Positions 22,416 through 35,399 of a stretch of 64,000 nucleotides of DNA are shown here, one piece after another. Positions within the stretch are counted from its first letter, which is position 1, and each line of letters begins with the position of its first letter. Origin of the DNA: Zanthoxylum bungeanum (taxonomy: Eukaryota > Streptophyta > Magnoliopsida > Sapindales > Rutaceae); contig SKCR01049657.1 in assembly GCA_019454045.1 (NCBI GenBank), positions 62,001 to 126,000 of the forward strand, read 5' to 3'. Both the position numbers and the translations under genes were made by a program. Under the pieces are notes generated by a model. It saw only the letters and a list, made by a program, of their open reading frames with translations, made no database searches and was not told the DNA's origin.

Positions 22416-24265
22416 AAAAAGAATCACAAGTTTATGTATTATTTTATGGGAGATATCTAAATTAGTAGTAGTAAAAGTAATTCCTTTTACCTTAGCATTT
22501 TATTTTATTGTAATTTACTTTCAGTATTTAATTTACCGCATTTTTATTTTATGTCTTTTATTTTCAAGTTTTTACTAGCCCTAGTTATGTGTTGTACTAA
22601 ATTAGTTATCTGGGGTTGTGATGACTTTTAATATCACCGTTTTATAAGGGGTTAGATTATAGTTGGGTATTATAAAGATTTATTTATTGAGTCTTAATCT
22701 TAATGCTTTTTCATTACTGGCCATTAATAAAATTGATCTGGTAAATCTAAAATGAACTAGACATAGGGATTTTAGGTTACAGCCTTAGATTCAATAGCCC
22801 ACGATCTTCCTTGAGGATAGATAACCCTTTAATAGATTTCCTTACAGGATAGCAATATACCTGTCGGGCGGGGGTAGCCATAATTGGAACTTAACTTAAT
22901 GAATCCAGATAATTTGGTTGACATAGACATATGGTTCAATTGGGTTAAACTGGGTATTTGTGTCTGACCATCGACAGAGGCTTTTACATAATTTAGTGTT
23001 CCAGGTTAATAAATCGATATTTTATCCAACTATAAGATAACCACTTCATCTTTAAAATGATATTGGAATAAATCACAACCCTAGATAGTTTTTAATATTG
23101 AATTTTCTTAAAACCTATTTTCGACAATTTTATTTTTACTTTTTTTAAATTTAGAATCGTCACCATTTCAAATCAATCAAACAACCTGTTAGATACTAGT
23201 AATCATTTGACTTCATAAAATTAATAGATTAGATATTAAGTCCTCGTGGGATCGATATTTTTATACTACTTGAATGATACGTGCGCTTGCGTTATACGTG
23301 TGTGTTTACGCCGGTCAGTACCAAGTACTACGTTTTACCGATTTACAAGACAAGGTTGGCTTCTAGCAAAACGCCATGCCTACCCAATTCTCCTGAAATA
23401 TCCTTACAGGAATAAAGGATCTATATCAGGCGTAATATACATAGTATTGCGTATGTCGATCCAGTATCGAATGATCACGTGCTAGGCCTGGGGCTGGAAT
23501 TGTGTCTGCCCCGTACGAAGCACATGTCGGATGTCTGGTAACTAGTCTCTATAATCGGATAAACATGACCTTATCATTTTATCCCGATGACTACAGTACT
23601 TAAGAGTACTAGTACCGTATCCTACGTGACCATCATCTTCATATGACTGGAGTGATACTTCCGTCTTGACATCACACCCAACACACTACGATTCTCAATA
23701 TACCCAGAATAGGCGTACACAGAACCTGTTAAAGCCCTGGACGACCGCAACCAAAATATATTGATTGTCGCAAGTATTAGCGGTGCAAGTCTCAGGTTAA
23801 GACCAAATACACCTACCCTAATTTCGGACTTCCATAGACACATAGTCATACTACCAATGGAATTCCGAGGGGGTCTATCCAGAGCGAAGCTGTTTCCCAT
23901 ACCATCGGTAAAACACAACCTCCTATTACACTTGCATGAGTATCCTATACCCAAATATATGAGAACTATGTCGTTGTGCCCTCACAACGCGCACAAGTGG
24001 AATACTAGTTTTTTACGTATTTATCGATGTCCAATCTCGATAATACTCTGATTAGGGATATTTAATGATTTATCCTTCGTGGACTGATACTGTCTCATAT
24101 CATTCTCAGTCCAGGAACAAATCATAGGGACCTCCTATCATTTATATATCTAGGTGATCTAATCACAAATGATAAGAGTGTAATCTCCCTTGTCACATAG
24201 TTAATTTGTACAACAACACCATGATCTGTACAAATAGTGACGCTATGGGTCATAATTGTCCAACA

Positions 24266-24373
24266 AACACATCCAAAATCTGATCAAAGTGAGTATTTTC
24301 TGCATTCTTACTTTGTTGTATTCACATGATTTCTCGCTTAATTTGATCTTGGTTTGACCTAGAAAACCCAACA
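24266..24373 (+). repeat. E2: terminal 108 bp of a plus-strand copia LTR
   Basis: The stretch GTGAGTATT...TTTGATCTTGGTTTGACCTAG...ACCCAACA matches the 3' end of the family LTR in plus orientation. It is wedged between the end of E3's LTR (minus) and E1's LTR (minus). The simplest reading is that E2 inserted into E1's LTR and E3 then inserted into E2's 3' LTR; the rest of E2 is left of the window. Confidence 0.7.
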
Positions 24374-24612
24374 CGATGTCCAGTCTCGATAATACTACGA
24401 CTAGGGATATTTAATGATTAAACTTTACGTGGATTAATACCATCTCATATCTTATTAATCCAGTACTAATCATATGGATTTTTATCATTTATATATCCCG
24501 GTAATCCAATTACAAATGATAAAAGAGCAATTTCCTTTGTCACATAGTTAATTTGTACAACAAAACCATGTTCTGTATAAATAGTTATGCCATGGGTCAT
24601 AATTGTCCAACA
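24374..24612 (-). repeat. E1 3' LTR, inner 239 bp
   Basis: The U3 start of the copia LTR in minus orientation, ending ATTGTCCAACA. The rest of this LTR is displaced to the left by E2. It is more diverged from the other copies than they are from each other, fitting its position as the oldest, outermost layer. Confidence 0.8.
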
Positions 24613-24613
24613 A

Positions 24614-24623
24614 TCTCCCACTT
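24614..24623 (-). other. E1 polypurine tract
   Basis: AAGTGGGAGA on the minus strand, one base from the LTR. Confidence 0.85.
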
Positions 24624-25815
24624 GGCCTATAGCCAATCACTCAAGTGTCCTACACCTGAACCATGTACGGTTCGCTCAAACTTCTGCTGAGAAATAACTT
24701 TCGTCAGTGGATTTTCAAGGTTATCATCTGATACAATTTATTCGATCATCAAATCGCCACGATGTATGATCGAACGAATCAGATGAAATAGTCGAAGTAT
24801 ATACTTGGATCGTTGATGAGATAGTGGTTCCTTAGCCTGTGCTGTAGCCTAACTCAGCTGCTAACAAAACTACTCCTAATCCAATTAGGATTATATAGAT
24901 CCAAAATACTTCTATTGCTGCCTCAGCTGCAACAATTTTCCACTTTTGTTGTTTATTCGGCAACAATATCTTGCTTGGAAGATTTTTCAGCTCACTGTTC
25001 CATTATTCAAACTATATATGTACCCTTATTGTGACTTAAGTCGTCTTTGTCGGTTTGGAAAATTACAGCGGTGAACCTAGTCACCTCAACTTCTCATTTT
25101 CCCTATATTTTAAGAAAGCATAATTAGTTCGTCTAAGATACTCAATGATGTTCTTACATCAATCCAGTGACCATCACCTGGATTGGCCTTATAGCTTCTA
25201 CATATGCTCAAAGCATATGAGACATCATGTCATATACATTTCAAAAACGTATGAACTCTGGGATGGTTGTCAGCAGCTTTCTAGATCTATCCCAGTAGAT
25301 CTTTATTCCTAGAATAAAGGTTGCATCTCTCAAGTATTCCATGGAGAATTTTAATGAAAGCCAAGCTTTCACCGATTGTTAACATGGGAATGTAATTGCT
25401 TAGAAGCAATACATCATCAACGAATAGGACATTCATTGTCAGTGCGCTCCCACAAACCTTCTTATATACACAAGAATCATATTCATTTTGAATGAAATCA
25501 TATACCATTATGATCTTATCAAAACGTTGGTTCCAAGAACACAATGCTTGCTTTAATCCATAAATGGATCGATTTAACTTGCAAACCTTGTTTGCATGTT
25601 TCGACATGACAAAACCGTCAGAATGTTGTAAACATCCTCCAAAAGGTTTCTGTGAAGGAAAGCGGTTTTGACGTCCATATGCAATATTTCATAATGAAAT
25701 ATGTAGCATTAGCAAGCATTATCCAAATGGATTTAATCATGGCAAAAGTGAAAACATTTCATCGTAGTCGACAATATGTCGTTGACGATACCTTATCTGT
25801 ACAAGCCTAGCTGTG
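24624..25815 (-). pseudogene. E1 copia pol remnant: RNase H and RT
   Basis: Read right to left: reverse transcriptase (25815 to about 25280), then the linker and RNase H (to about 24650). An open stretch at 25287-25607 gives recognisable RT: VCKLNRSIYGLKQA, then LFVDDVLLLSN, a YVDD-type catalytic box with F in place of Y. Elsewhere the frames are broken. E7 interrupts it at 25816, and the pol resumes at 63812 after the duplicated CTGTG. Confidence 0.8.
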
Positions 25816-27807
25816 TGTTGGACAATTATGACCCATATCATCACTATTTGTACAGAACATTGTGTTGTTGTACAAACTAACTATGTGACAAAGGAAATTT
25901 CTCTTTTATCATTTGTAATTAGATTACCGGGATATATAAATGATAAAAGTCCATATGATTAGTTCCAGATTGATAAGATATGAGATAGTATCAATCCATG
26001 AAGGTTTAATCATTAAAACATCCCTAGTCGGAGTATTATCGAGATTGGACATCGATAATGCGGAATAGACTAGTATTGCACGTGTGCGTGTTATGGGAAC
26101 ATAACATCATAGTTCTCATATATTTGGGTATTGGATACTCATGCAAGTGTAATAGGAGGTTGTGTTTACCGATGGTACGGAAATAGCTTCGCTCTGGATA
26201 GACCCCTCGGAATTCCATTGGTAGTATAACTATGTGTCCATGGAAGTCCAAATCAGGGTAGGTGTATTTGGTCTTAACCTGGGACTTGCACCGCTAATAC
26301 TTGCGACAATCAATATACTTTGGTTTTGGTCATCCAGGGCTTTAACCGGATCTGTGTACGCCTCTTCTGGGTATATTGAGAATCGTAGTGTATTGGGTGT
26401 GATGTCAAGATGGAAGTATCACTTCAGTCATAGTGGAGATGATGATCACGTTGGATACGGAACTGGTGCTCTTATATGCTGCAGCTATCGGGATATTATG
26501 ACTAGGTCATATTTATCCGATTATAGAGACTAGTTACCAGAGATCCGATATGTGTTTCGTACGAGGTAGACACAATTCCAGCCCCAGGCCTAGCACATGA
26601 CATCCGATACTGGATCGCAATACGCAATAATACATATACTACGCCTGATACAGATTACATATTCCTTTAAGAATATTTCTGGAGAATTTGGTAGGCACGG
26701 TACTTTGCTAGAAGCCAATCATGTCTTGTAAATCGGTAAAAACGTAGTACTAGGTACGTACATGTTCGGATAGTCCGACGACCAGATTTACTGCCAACAT
26801 ATCCGGAGATCTCATGGGTCGCTTCCCGAAGATTCACCGATGACGTATGACTCACATATAATTAATCTGGGATTAATTAGTTATCGAGAGAAAATTAATC
26901 TGGGATTAATTACGGAGATATTTTATCTGGGATAAAATATTATTTAAAGAGAGAGAACAATTAATTTGGAATTAATCGATAAAATAATATATTCGATATA
27001 TTATACGAAATTAGATTTAACGCAGAATTAAAATTGCATTTTAATTCGGGCGAACGAGTTAATTTAGAATTAATTCGCTAGCGACGTGAATAATAATTTT
27101 GCTAGGCATAATTATTTAATTAAATTTGATTTAATTACGTCGTAAAGGAAAAATCGTTAATTCGGAATTAGCGAACCCGAGCCCGGGAGTGTTCGTGGGC
27201 CCACTCGCATTTTGAATCAAGTGGGGCCCACAAGTCACATCATGCGTCACATCACTAGTCAACTTTATCACTTTAATGTGATGGAAGTTGTTGGTTGATG
27301 GTTGAGTGCCAAACACTCAAGTGTGATGTTTTGAATGACTAATACCATTTATTTATTTTTGGTATATCATTTGAATTGTTTTTAGAAATCAATACACACA
27401 ACACAACTCATCTTCTTCCTCTCTCTCTCCCATTCGGCCAAGGGCCAATTTTTTCTCTGAAGTTCTTGGCTTGGCCGAGAACTACACATGCAAAAGGAAA
27501 GAATTTGTGGCAAAATTTTCATGATGCTAGCACATCCAATGGGTCATTCAAAGGTGATATGGAAACCCATTCATGAGCATGGAATCCATTTACAAAGCTT
27601 GGAGCTTGGAGTACACAAATGGGGGTTGACCGAAAATACAAGGAGCACAAACAAGGGCATTACCGAGAGCTTCTATGGAGGAGCAAAGTTTTGTGTTCTT
27701 CGCATCACAAATCCGTTCATTGTAAGTATGATTCCGCCATACTTCTTTATTGTATTCACATTATTTTCATTGCTTGAATGATCTTGGGACTATAGTAGAA
27801 ACCCACA
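25816..27807 (+). repeat. E7 5' LTR
   Basis: 1,992 bp, TGTTGGACAATTATG to GAAACCCACA (family end ACCCAACA with one base lost). It contains the palindrome array at 26860-27175. The short open frames in it (for example 27376-27576) are LTR sequence, not genes. Confidence 0.9.
26860..27175. repeat. Palindrome array in E7 5' LTR
   Basis: Same array as 9094-9395, with an added perfect unit AATTAAAT-TTG-ATTTAATT at about 27117-27135 that E4 has lost. Confidence 0.85.
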
Positions 27808-27808
27808 A

Positions 27809-27820
27809 TGGTATCAGAGC
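27809..27820 (+). other. E7 primer binding site (initiator tRNA-Met)
   Basis: TGGTATCAGAGC, perfect, one base after the LTR. Confidence 0.93.
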
Positions 27821-28612
27821 CTTGATTAAACAAGAAATGAATTAGGGTAAAATTGGGTAAAATTGATTTGAGCATGATTTGATGAAATTGATTGTTTGAA
27901 TATGCTTGAATGATGATAGCATAATGTTATGCATGATCAATTTGATGAAATTGAATTGGATCAAATTTTCCCCAAATTGTTGGCTTTGCCGAAGTTTAGT
28001 GCCCTAAATGTCATGGTGATTTTTTTTCTTTTGATCATTGGATGAGTTGAAAGACTTGGGAAATGTTGATTTACGATTTAATTGGATTGAAATCGAAATC
28101 AAACATAAAAACCCCAAATTGTCGTGACCAATTAGCATGGAAATGATTGATTTTTGATTCAATGATGTTGGACATGTGTTGATGATGATGAGCAAGATTA
28201 GTTATTAAATTAGTATTTGGAAATGTTAATTTGAGTAATTAATTATGGCTTATACACTTTAGTTAATTAAATTGTGAAATTTGGAATTTTTTAATTTAAT
28301 TAGTTGGGCTAAATTTGGAATTGGCTTTTAAAGTTGTATTTGGGCTTAATGGGCTTGGTTGGGCCAAGTTTGGTTTAGGTTAATTGGTTGGATCCAATTG
28401 GACCCAAAACCATATCCATAAAGTCCAAATATAATATAATGGACCTTTAAATTTTAATTGGGCCTAATGGGCCTAAATTGATTTCGGCAAATAAGGGTTA
28501 TTCCTTAATTGGGCTTTGGTATTTGGGTTTGACCCATATTGACCAAGTCCATGCCTTATAAATTAATTGAAGCCCATTGGACTTTAATTAAATTGACATT
28601 GGATGTTAATTG
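27821..28612 (+). other. E7 leader, 5' part
   Basis: Untranslated leader with AT-rich sequence to about 28290, then the TGGGCY-rich stretch to about 28600. It stops at the start of E8's LTR, preceded by AATTG. No gene. Confidence 0.75.
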
Positions 28613-29000
28613 TGTTGGACAGTTATGACCCATAGCGTCACTATTTGTACAGATAATGGTGTTGTACAATTAACTATGTGACAAAGGAGATTGCTCTCTT
28701 ATCATTTGTGATTAGATCACCAAGATGTATAAATGATAGGAGGTCCTTATGATTAGTTCCTGGATTGAGATGATATGAGACAGTATCGTCCACGAAGGAT
28801 TAATCATTAAATATCCATAGTCAGAGTATTATTGAGATTGGACATCGAATGCGTAAAAGACTAATATTACACTTGTGCGCTTTGTGAGGGCATAACGACA
28901 TAGTTCTCATATTGTTGGGTATAGGATACTCATGCAAGTGTAATAGGAGGTTGTGTTTTACCGAGGTACGGGAAATAGCTTCACTTTGGATAGACCCTCT

Positions 29001-31085
29001 TGTTGGTTTTATTCTAGGTCCCAAGATCATCAAACAAGCATGAAGACGTGTGAAATACATATCAAAGAAGTTGCGGAATACTTACATTGATCGGTTGAGA
29101 CGATTTGAGGAAGAACAAAACTGAAATTCTGCCCTCCAAATGGCGCCACTGCAGTGCAGTCCACTGCCTTGAAAAATCAGATTTTGAGCTGAGATTTGAA
29201 GCTCCAAGCTTCGTCTAACGATTCCCGGCTCGTGGGTGGGTTTCCCTAACACCTTCGTATGTCTTCTAGGAGTGTGCTAGCACTTGGATCTTGCCACAAA
29301 ACCCTCAAATATCCTCCATGGTTCACGCAATTTCTGGACAGTGAGCAGCCCCTTGGGCGCCACTTTGAGATGGAGAAAGAGAGTTGGAGAGATAGATGGA
29401 GAGAGAGAGATATGTCTAGGGTTTTCAAAATTCATCTAATGAATAAAATGAAATTATTAAAAGAGTAGAGAGATATTTTGCTTTTATACTTAAGGTAAAA
29501 TCCATTTCACTTTTACCATAAACTTGGTAGGTGTAGGTAAATGGTTTTCCAAAAGTAAAACAAGGTAGTTAGGTGGTAGGTACACCAACCACACATGGGC
29601 CCCACATATTTGAATTCAAAATTCAAATATCTCTACGAACATTTGCCGCGGCTCGGTTTCATTTAATCCGATTAGACGAACTTCCGTCGTTAAATAATTA
29701 AATCTAATTTAATTAAATATCGATGCGACGCAAATATATTACGAACGTCGTTTACGAATTATTCTAAATTAATTCGTTCGTTCGCATTAAAGTCCGACTT
29801 TAATTTCGTAATGAAATCCAATTCATATTAATATATCCGATATATTAATTTTAGCCCATTCGAATAAATTAAATAGAAAAATCAAATTTAACTATTAAAT
29901 TTATTTTACCGATTAATTCCAAATTAATCGCGTTCTCTCTCTTTAGACGATATTTTATCCCAGATAAAATATCTCCGTAATTAATCCCAGATTAATTTTC
30001 TCTCTCATCGAAATAATCCCAGATTAATTAAAGTGCGAGTCATACGTCATCGGTGTATCATTGGGAAGCGACCCATGAGATCTCCGGATATGTTGGCAGT
30101 AAATTCGGTCGTCGGACTATCCGAACACGTAAGTACCAAGTACTACGTTTTACCGATTCACAAGACAAGGTTGGCTTCTAGCAAAGCGCCATGCCTACCC
30201 AATTCTCCGGAAATATCCTTACAGGAATATATTGATCTGTATCAGGCGTAGTATACATCGTATAGTGCATATCGATCTAGTATCGGATGGTCACGTGCTA
30301 GGCCTGGGGCTGGAGTTGTGTCTGCCCCGTACGAAGCACATGTCGGATGTCTGGTAACTAGTCTCTATAATCGGATATACATGACCTAGTCATAATATCC
30401 CGATGGCCGCGCAGCACTTAAGAGCACTAATACCGTATCCTACGTGACATCATCTCCACTATGACTGGAGTGATACTTCCGTCTTGACATCACACCCAAT
30501 ACTCTAGGATTCTCAATATACCCAGTATTGGCGTACACAGAACCGGTTAAAGCCCTGGACAACCTCAACCAAAGTATATTGATTGTCATAAGTATTAGCG
30601 GTGCAAGTCTCAGGTTAAGACCAAATACACTTACCCTGATTTCGGACTCCCATAGACACATAGTCATACTATCAATGGGATTCCGATGGGGTCTATCCAG
30701 AGCGAAGCTGTTTCCCGTACTATCGGTGAAACACAACCTCCTACTACACTTGCATAAGTATCCAATACTTAAATATATGAGAACTATGCCCGTTATGCCC
30801 TCACAACGTGCACAAGTGCAATACTAGTCTTTTACGCATTACCGGATGTCCAATCTCGATAATACTCTGACTAGGGATATTTAATGATTGATCCTTTGTG
30901 GACTGATACTGTCTCATATCATTCTCAATCCAGGAACTAATCATAGGGACCTCCTATCATTTATATATCTAAGGTGATCTAATCACAAATGATAAGATAG
31001 CAATCTCCTTTGTCACATAGTTAATTTGTACAACAACACCATGATCTGTACAAATAGTGACGCTATGGGTCATAATTGTCCAACA
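29001..31085 (-). repeat. E9 3' LTR
   Basis: TGTTGGTTTTATTC...GTCCAACA. Its right half carries the subfamily version of the palindrome array at about 29675-30020. Confidence 0.9.
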
Positions 31086-31086
31086 A

Positions 31087-31096
31087 TCTCCCACTT
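31087..31096 (-). other. E9 polypurine tract
   Basis: AAGTGGGAGA on the minus strand. Confidence 0.87.
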
Positions 31097-34000
31097 GGCC
31101 TATAGCCAGTCACTCGAGTGCCTAACACCCGAACTATGTACGGTTCGCTCAAATTGCTGAGAAAAGGTTTTCGTCAGCGGATTTACATGATTATCGTCTG
31201 ACGCGATTTATACGATCATCACATCGCCACGATGTATGATCCGAACGAATCAGATGAATATCGAAGTATATATCTGGATCGTTGATGAGACCATAATTCT
31301 TTAGCCTGTGCTGACGCCTAGCTCAGCTGCTAACAGAACTATATCTAATCTAATTAGATTTATTATCGACCCAAATGGCTTCTATTGCTGCCTCAGCTGC
31401 AGCAATAATCCGCATTTGTTGTTTATATGGTAACAGTATCTTGCTTGGAAGATTTCCAGCTCACTGTTCCGGTATTCTAACTTTATAGTACCGTTTGCGA
31501 CTTATAGTCGTCTTTATCGGTTTGGAAACTTGCTACAGTGATCCCAGTCACTTCAAGTTCTCCTTCTCCATAGTCTAAGACAGCATCCTTAGTTCTCTGA
31601 GATACTAACGGATGTTCTTAACTTAAATCCAGTGACTATCACTCGGATTAGTCTGATTGTGTCTCCATACGCTCAAAGCGTATGAGACACCAGGTCACGT
31701 ACATTTTAAATGTACAATTTCTCAGAGAGTGTTAACAACTTTAAATCTATCCCAATAGATCTTTATTCCTAGAATAAAGGTTGTTACTCCTAAGAATTCT
31801 ACGGAGAATTATTTCGAAAGCCAAGCTTTCGCCGATTGTTTTATGGGAATATCATTTCCAAGAAATGACATATATTATCATTATTTTATACATGACATCC
31901 ATTGTCAGCGCGCTCCCACTAACCTCCTTATATACACAAGAATTATTTTCGTTTTGAATTAAATCATACACCATTATGATTACATCAAAACGTCAGCTCC
32001 AAGAACATTATGCTTGCTTCAATCCAAACATGGATCGAACAACCCGCAAACCTAGTTTGCTGGTTTAGGTACGACAAAATCGTCAGGATGTTATAAACAT
32101 CCTCCAAAAGTTTCTATTTAAGGAAAGCGATTTTGATCTTTAACTGACACATTTCATAAATGAAATATGCAGTATCAGCAAGCATCATCCAAATGGATTT
32201 ACCGTGGCAACAGGTAAAAGGTTGAACCGTAATCAACACAATGTTGATAACGATACCTTTTCGTTAAAGCCTAGCTTTGTACGTTGGTATGTTGCCATCC
32301 ATGTATGTCTTCCTTGAAGACTTATACTGTACCAATAGGCATAATGCCTTGTGGTACTTCAACTAGTGTCCAAACATAGTTGGTATACATGGAATCCATT
32401 TTGGACTCATGGCACTTTGCCATAAAAGGGAGTCGATACCTTGTATCACTTCCTCAAACGTAGTCGGTTGGTCTACCTCAACAAGATTGACATCTTTATG
32501 AGGTGAGATCAGAAACCCATACCCCAGGTTGTTTTCTGATTCTCTCCGATCTACGCGGTTCTTGTGTATTCGAAGATTAATGGTAATAGTTTCATCCTTG
32601 ATGAACTATTTGTGTTCCATTAAGGACTTCGTGCCTTGAACAGTATTACTCCGACTTTCATCGAGTTATACCATCCTCCCACTTACCACTGCATATCGGT
32701 ATTCCTCTTAGGAAAACCGCATGGTGAGCAACAATAACATTGTTCTCTCGTGAGATGCATAAGTACTATACTTATGGTTTCCCATAGGATAACCTACAAT
32801 TGGCACTTATCCTATTTGGGTTTTAGTTTGGTATTATCCAAACATATGCCTAGCATACCCAAATCATCAGGAATGAGAAACCCGGTTTCTTTCCCGTTCA
32901 TATCTAATATGATATCTGTCAAACAGATTTATATGGAACCTTATTCTAAATAAGTATTGCACTGTTAATGCATATCCGTTGAAGGAAATGGTAGCTCAGA
33001 GCGACTCATGATTAACCTTATCATGTCCAACAAAATTTGGTTTCTCCGTACGGACACACCGTCAAACTGACATGTCCTAGGAGGAGTCCTCATTGAAAGA
33101 ATACTATACTCTTTCACGTATGTTTGAAACTTACTGCTTAAGTATTTTCCATTACGGTCTTACCGCGATGGTTTAATACTTTAGACGATCTGTTTGTCTA
33201 CTTCGTGTCGAAACTCTAAAAGTTATCGATTTGTGTTCTTCAAAAGAAACACATAACCATAATGTGATGCCACATCCGTTAAGGTCACGAAATATTCATA
33301 TTCATATCTAGCATTGCTAGATATGGGCCCACTTACTTCACTATGAATAGGGCTAACAGATCGATGGCACTATTACTATTACCAAGTAAATAGCGTTTCA
33401 GGTACTTTACCTAGTAAACTAGATTCGTAGACTTTATTTGAATAGTCAAATCAGTCCTAGTACCCACTCTTCAAAAGCGTGGATATACGAGTCTTGTTTA
33501 ATTGTGTCCCAGACAACAATGCCACAAATAAGTCTCTACTGATCAAATCAGTTTGAGCTATATATTTTTCATTTTATATGTTTGAGATTTATTTATATTC
33601 AAAATATAAATTCTGTTACTCACATCTAATGTGTTTATCTTAATATCATTCTTTATATAATGAAACACTTTAGTGTTCTAGAATATAAAGGTCTATCTCA
33701 ACGGATTAAACACTGATATAAAGATAATGTTTCTAGTCAAACTAGTTACATTATAACAGTTCCTAATTTAAGTACATACCCAAAAGGTAGTTCCTAAACT
33801 TAGGTTCTACGGTCGAAACAGCGACTTTCATCCTGTTTCGATTCGCAGATTAATCTCAGCTTGAAGTCAGTATCCTGCTCACAGCAGATTCTGAACATCA
33901 ATCCATACAATTTATGTACCATACTAAGTATTTTAAAATCCAATTTTAATACTAGTAATAGACATAATATTGACAAACATTCTTAAAGTCAGAGCCTTGC

Positions 34001-34260
34001 CCTTTCTTTAATTCCTTCGTGTCTGCCATATCCAAACGGCAGTCACTTTAGGATATGTCATTTATCTTCCCAGAAGATCATAATGATTTTGCCTTTGCCC
34101 TTTCAAATATTTCAGAAGCTTTTGGCCAAGCCTTGGGTTTCTAGAATATTGAAGTATGGTGCGCCTTGCGCCACTTACCTAATTGCAAAGTTTGACTTTA
34201 TCTCCTCGAGAATAGTCTTTAACCCTCCAAGAGTTATTTATTGCAATTTCAATACTTCTT
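31097..34260 (-). pseudogene. E9 gag-pol remnant
   Basis: Read right to left: gag C-terminus and zinc-knuckle area (about 34200-33980), protease area (about 33970-33750), GAG-pre-integrase (about 33640-33400), integrase (about 33330-32750), RT (about 32700-31500) and RNase H (about 31500-31110). Alignable along its length to E12, but frameshifts occur every few dozen codons and the zinc knuckle and catalytic motifs are destroyed. It shares the 11-bp integrase deletion (near 33215) with E3 and E4. Confidence 0.82.
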
Positions 34261-34847
34261 AAATCTAATCATAGATTTATGACAAGTATATCGAATTAAG
34301 CACTTAAGTTATCATCACATAAATCTTCCAAAGATTATGCTCTACTATTTGCTTAATTCATGGCTTAGGCATAATAGGTTATTTTATCAAATAAAGTAAC
34401 TTATTATTTATTTCCAGGACCATCCTGAAATTATTCCCAATTAAAATATAGTCGTTTAAATACATTTTCACCTAGGATTATGTTTTAAACACTAATCTTT
34501 CATTCATCTTGATTCTAATAGTCCAACTATTTAATCAACGATTCGTGGTACTATGTATTATATTGATTATTATAGTCCAACTATACAATCAAATATAATT
34601 TAAATCAATTAACCTCAATTACATTGATTACTATAATCCAATTATAAAATCAATTGTAAATTAATTAATTCAAATATATTGATTACATAATCCAATTATA
34701 TAATCAACTATAATACAGTCCAACTGCTTATTAAAACAACAATTTAAATATTAGTCCAACTAACATTTAATTTATATGACGAATAATTTGAATGAGCGCG
34801 TATGGCAAGTAATTAAACGAATATTGCAAATTCAATTCTTGCCTCCC
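34261..34847. other. AT-rich gag/leader segment of E9, no gene
   Basis: Corresponds to 11701-12262 of E3, with the same repeated GTCCAACTATTTAATCAA-like phrases. Nothing else seen. Confidence 0.5.
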
Positions 34848-34926
34848 ACTATTTTTCGGCGAGCCTCTAACCCTCTGTCGAGTACTCGGGAAACCGTGTT
34901 TCCTAGTGGGCTAGGATCCCGTTAAA
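34848..34926. other. Conserved non-coding block (E9 copy)
   Basis: Same block as 12268-12350, with the CGAGTACTCG palindrome and the GGAAAC-CGT-GTTTCC hairpin unchanged. Confidence 0.6.
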
Positions 34927-35135
34927 TATCACACAATCTTGACTTTGGCCAACAAATTGTATGATAATTAACTAGGTAGATCTCTAAGATCAATTGGATC
35001 TAATCCAATTCCTAGATCCAGTAGGCGGATATACAAATCCTAAACATATATCTTATATATGCCAATACATCCAATGTATTACCTAACCTTTTTCCTCTGA
35101 ATCAACTAAGCCTTGGCTTTGGCACAACAAACCTA

Positions 35136-35339
35136 ATGATCCCAGTCAAGCGCGACCCATTGACCATGGAAAGCTTCGTAATCAATGTCGATGGACAAGA
35201 AGTGGTCTTGACTTTGGCCAACAAACCACAACTTGGACAAGACACCAATATAGAACAAAACTCTCGTGATTCAAACACATCTTCGACGGACAAAGGGCTT
35301 GACTTTGGCCAACAACCCAATGCCAGTTTCGGATCTTGA
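35136..35339 (+). other. Conserved small ORF antisense to copia E9 (67 codons)
   Basis: Same length as the E3 ORF at 12561 and differs at about six residues, no stop. Antisense to the element. No recognised domain. The repeated phrase CTTGACTTTGGCCAACAA contributes at 35207 and 35298, with a further copy upstream at 34938. Confidence 0.3.
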
Positions 35340-35399
35340 GTAAGAATCACTCAATGGAAGGAAAAACGCATGATATTTGATGAGGGTTTTTCGCGTGCA

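Larger units (their letters stand above)
15437..23317 (+). mobile_element. E6: Athila-like Ty3/gypsy element without RT and integrase
   Basis: LTRs at 15437-17598 and 21163-23317 (both TGATGAGTGG...GCCGGTCA) enclose a gag-protease region. The insertion site is GTACC in the E3 LTR; the flanks are GTACT (15432-15436) and GTACC (23318-23322), a 5-bp TSD with one difference. The primer site, leader and gag start are missing and replaced by 225 bp of copia LTR (17599-17823). RT, RNase H and integrase are absent: protease runs straight into the 3' non-coding part. The lineage call rests on the gag motif EAWERYKDLLRKCPHH, the phrase NNPYSNTYNP, the protease motif LCDLGASVNLMP, and the ACATTGGGGACAATGT block near 19931, all familiar from Athila elements. 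Confidence 0.85.
21163..23317 (+). repeat. E6 right LTR
   Basis: 2,155 bp, the same layout as the left LTR and nearly identical to it, which implies a recent insertion or recent duplication. It ends GCCGGTCA, followed by the target copia LTR at GTACC. Confidence 0.9.
14319..24265 (-). repeat. E3 5' LTR, split by Athila element E6
   Basis: The copia LTR in minus orientation. It begins TGTTGGTTTTATC (the complement of the family 3' terminus) and ends ...ATTGTCCAACA at 24265. The LTR proper is 14319-15436 plus 23318-24265, about 2.07 kb in total; the rest is E6. The palindrome array lies at about 15027-15330. To its right comes an LTR tail in the opposite orientation (E2), so E3 is inserted in E2. 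Confidence 0.88.

Noticed and set aside
23622..23954. Recurrent 96-110-codon frames in copia LTRs (also 26234-26533, 30440-30736, 38442-38738, 52451-52750)
   Set aside because: They lie in the same LTR segment in every copy, on either strand, with no frame preference and changing ends. They reflect repeated LTR sequence rather than a gene.
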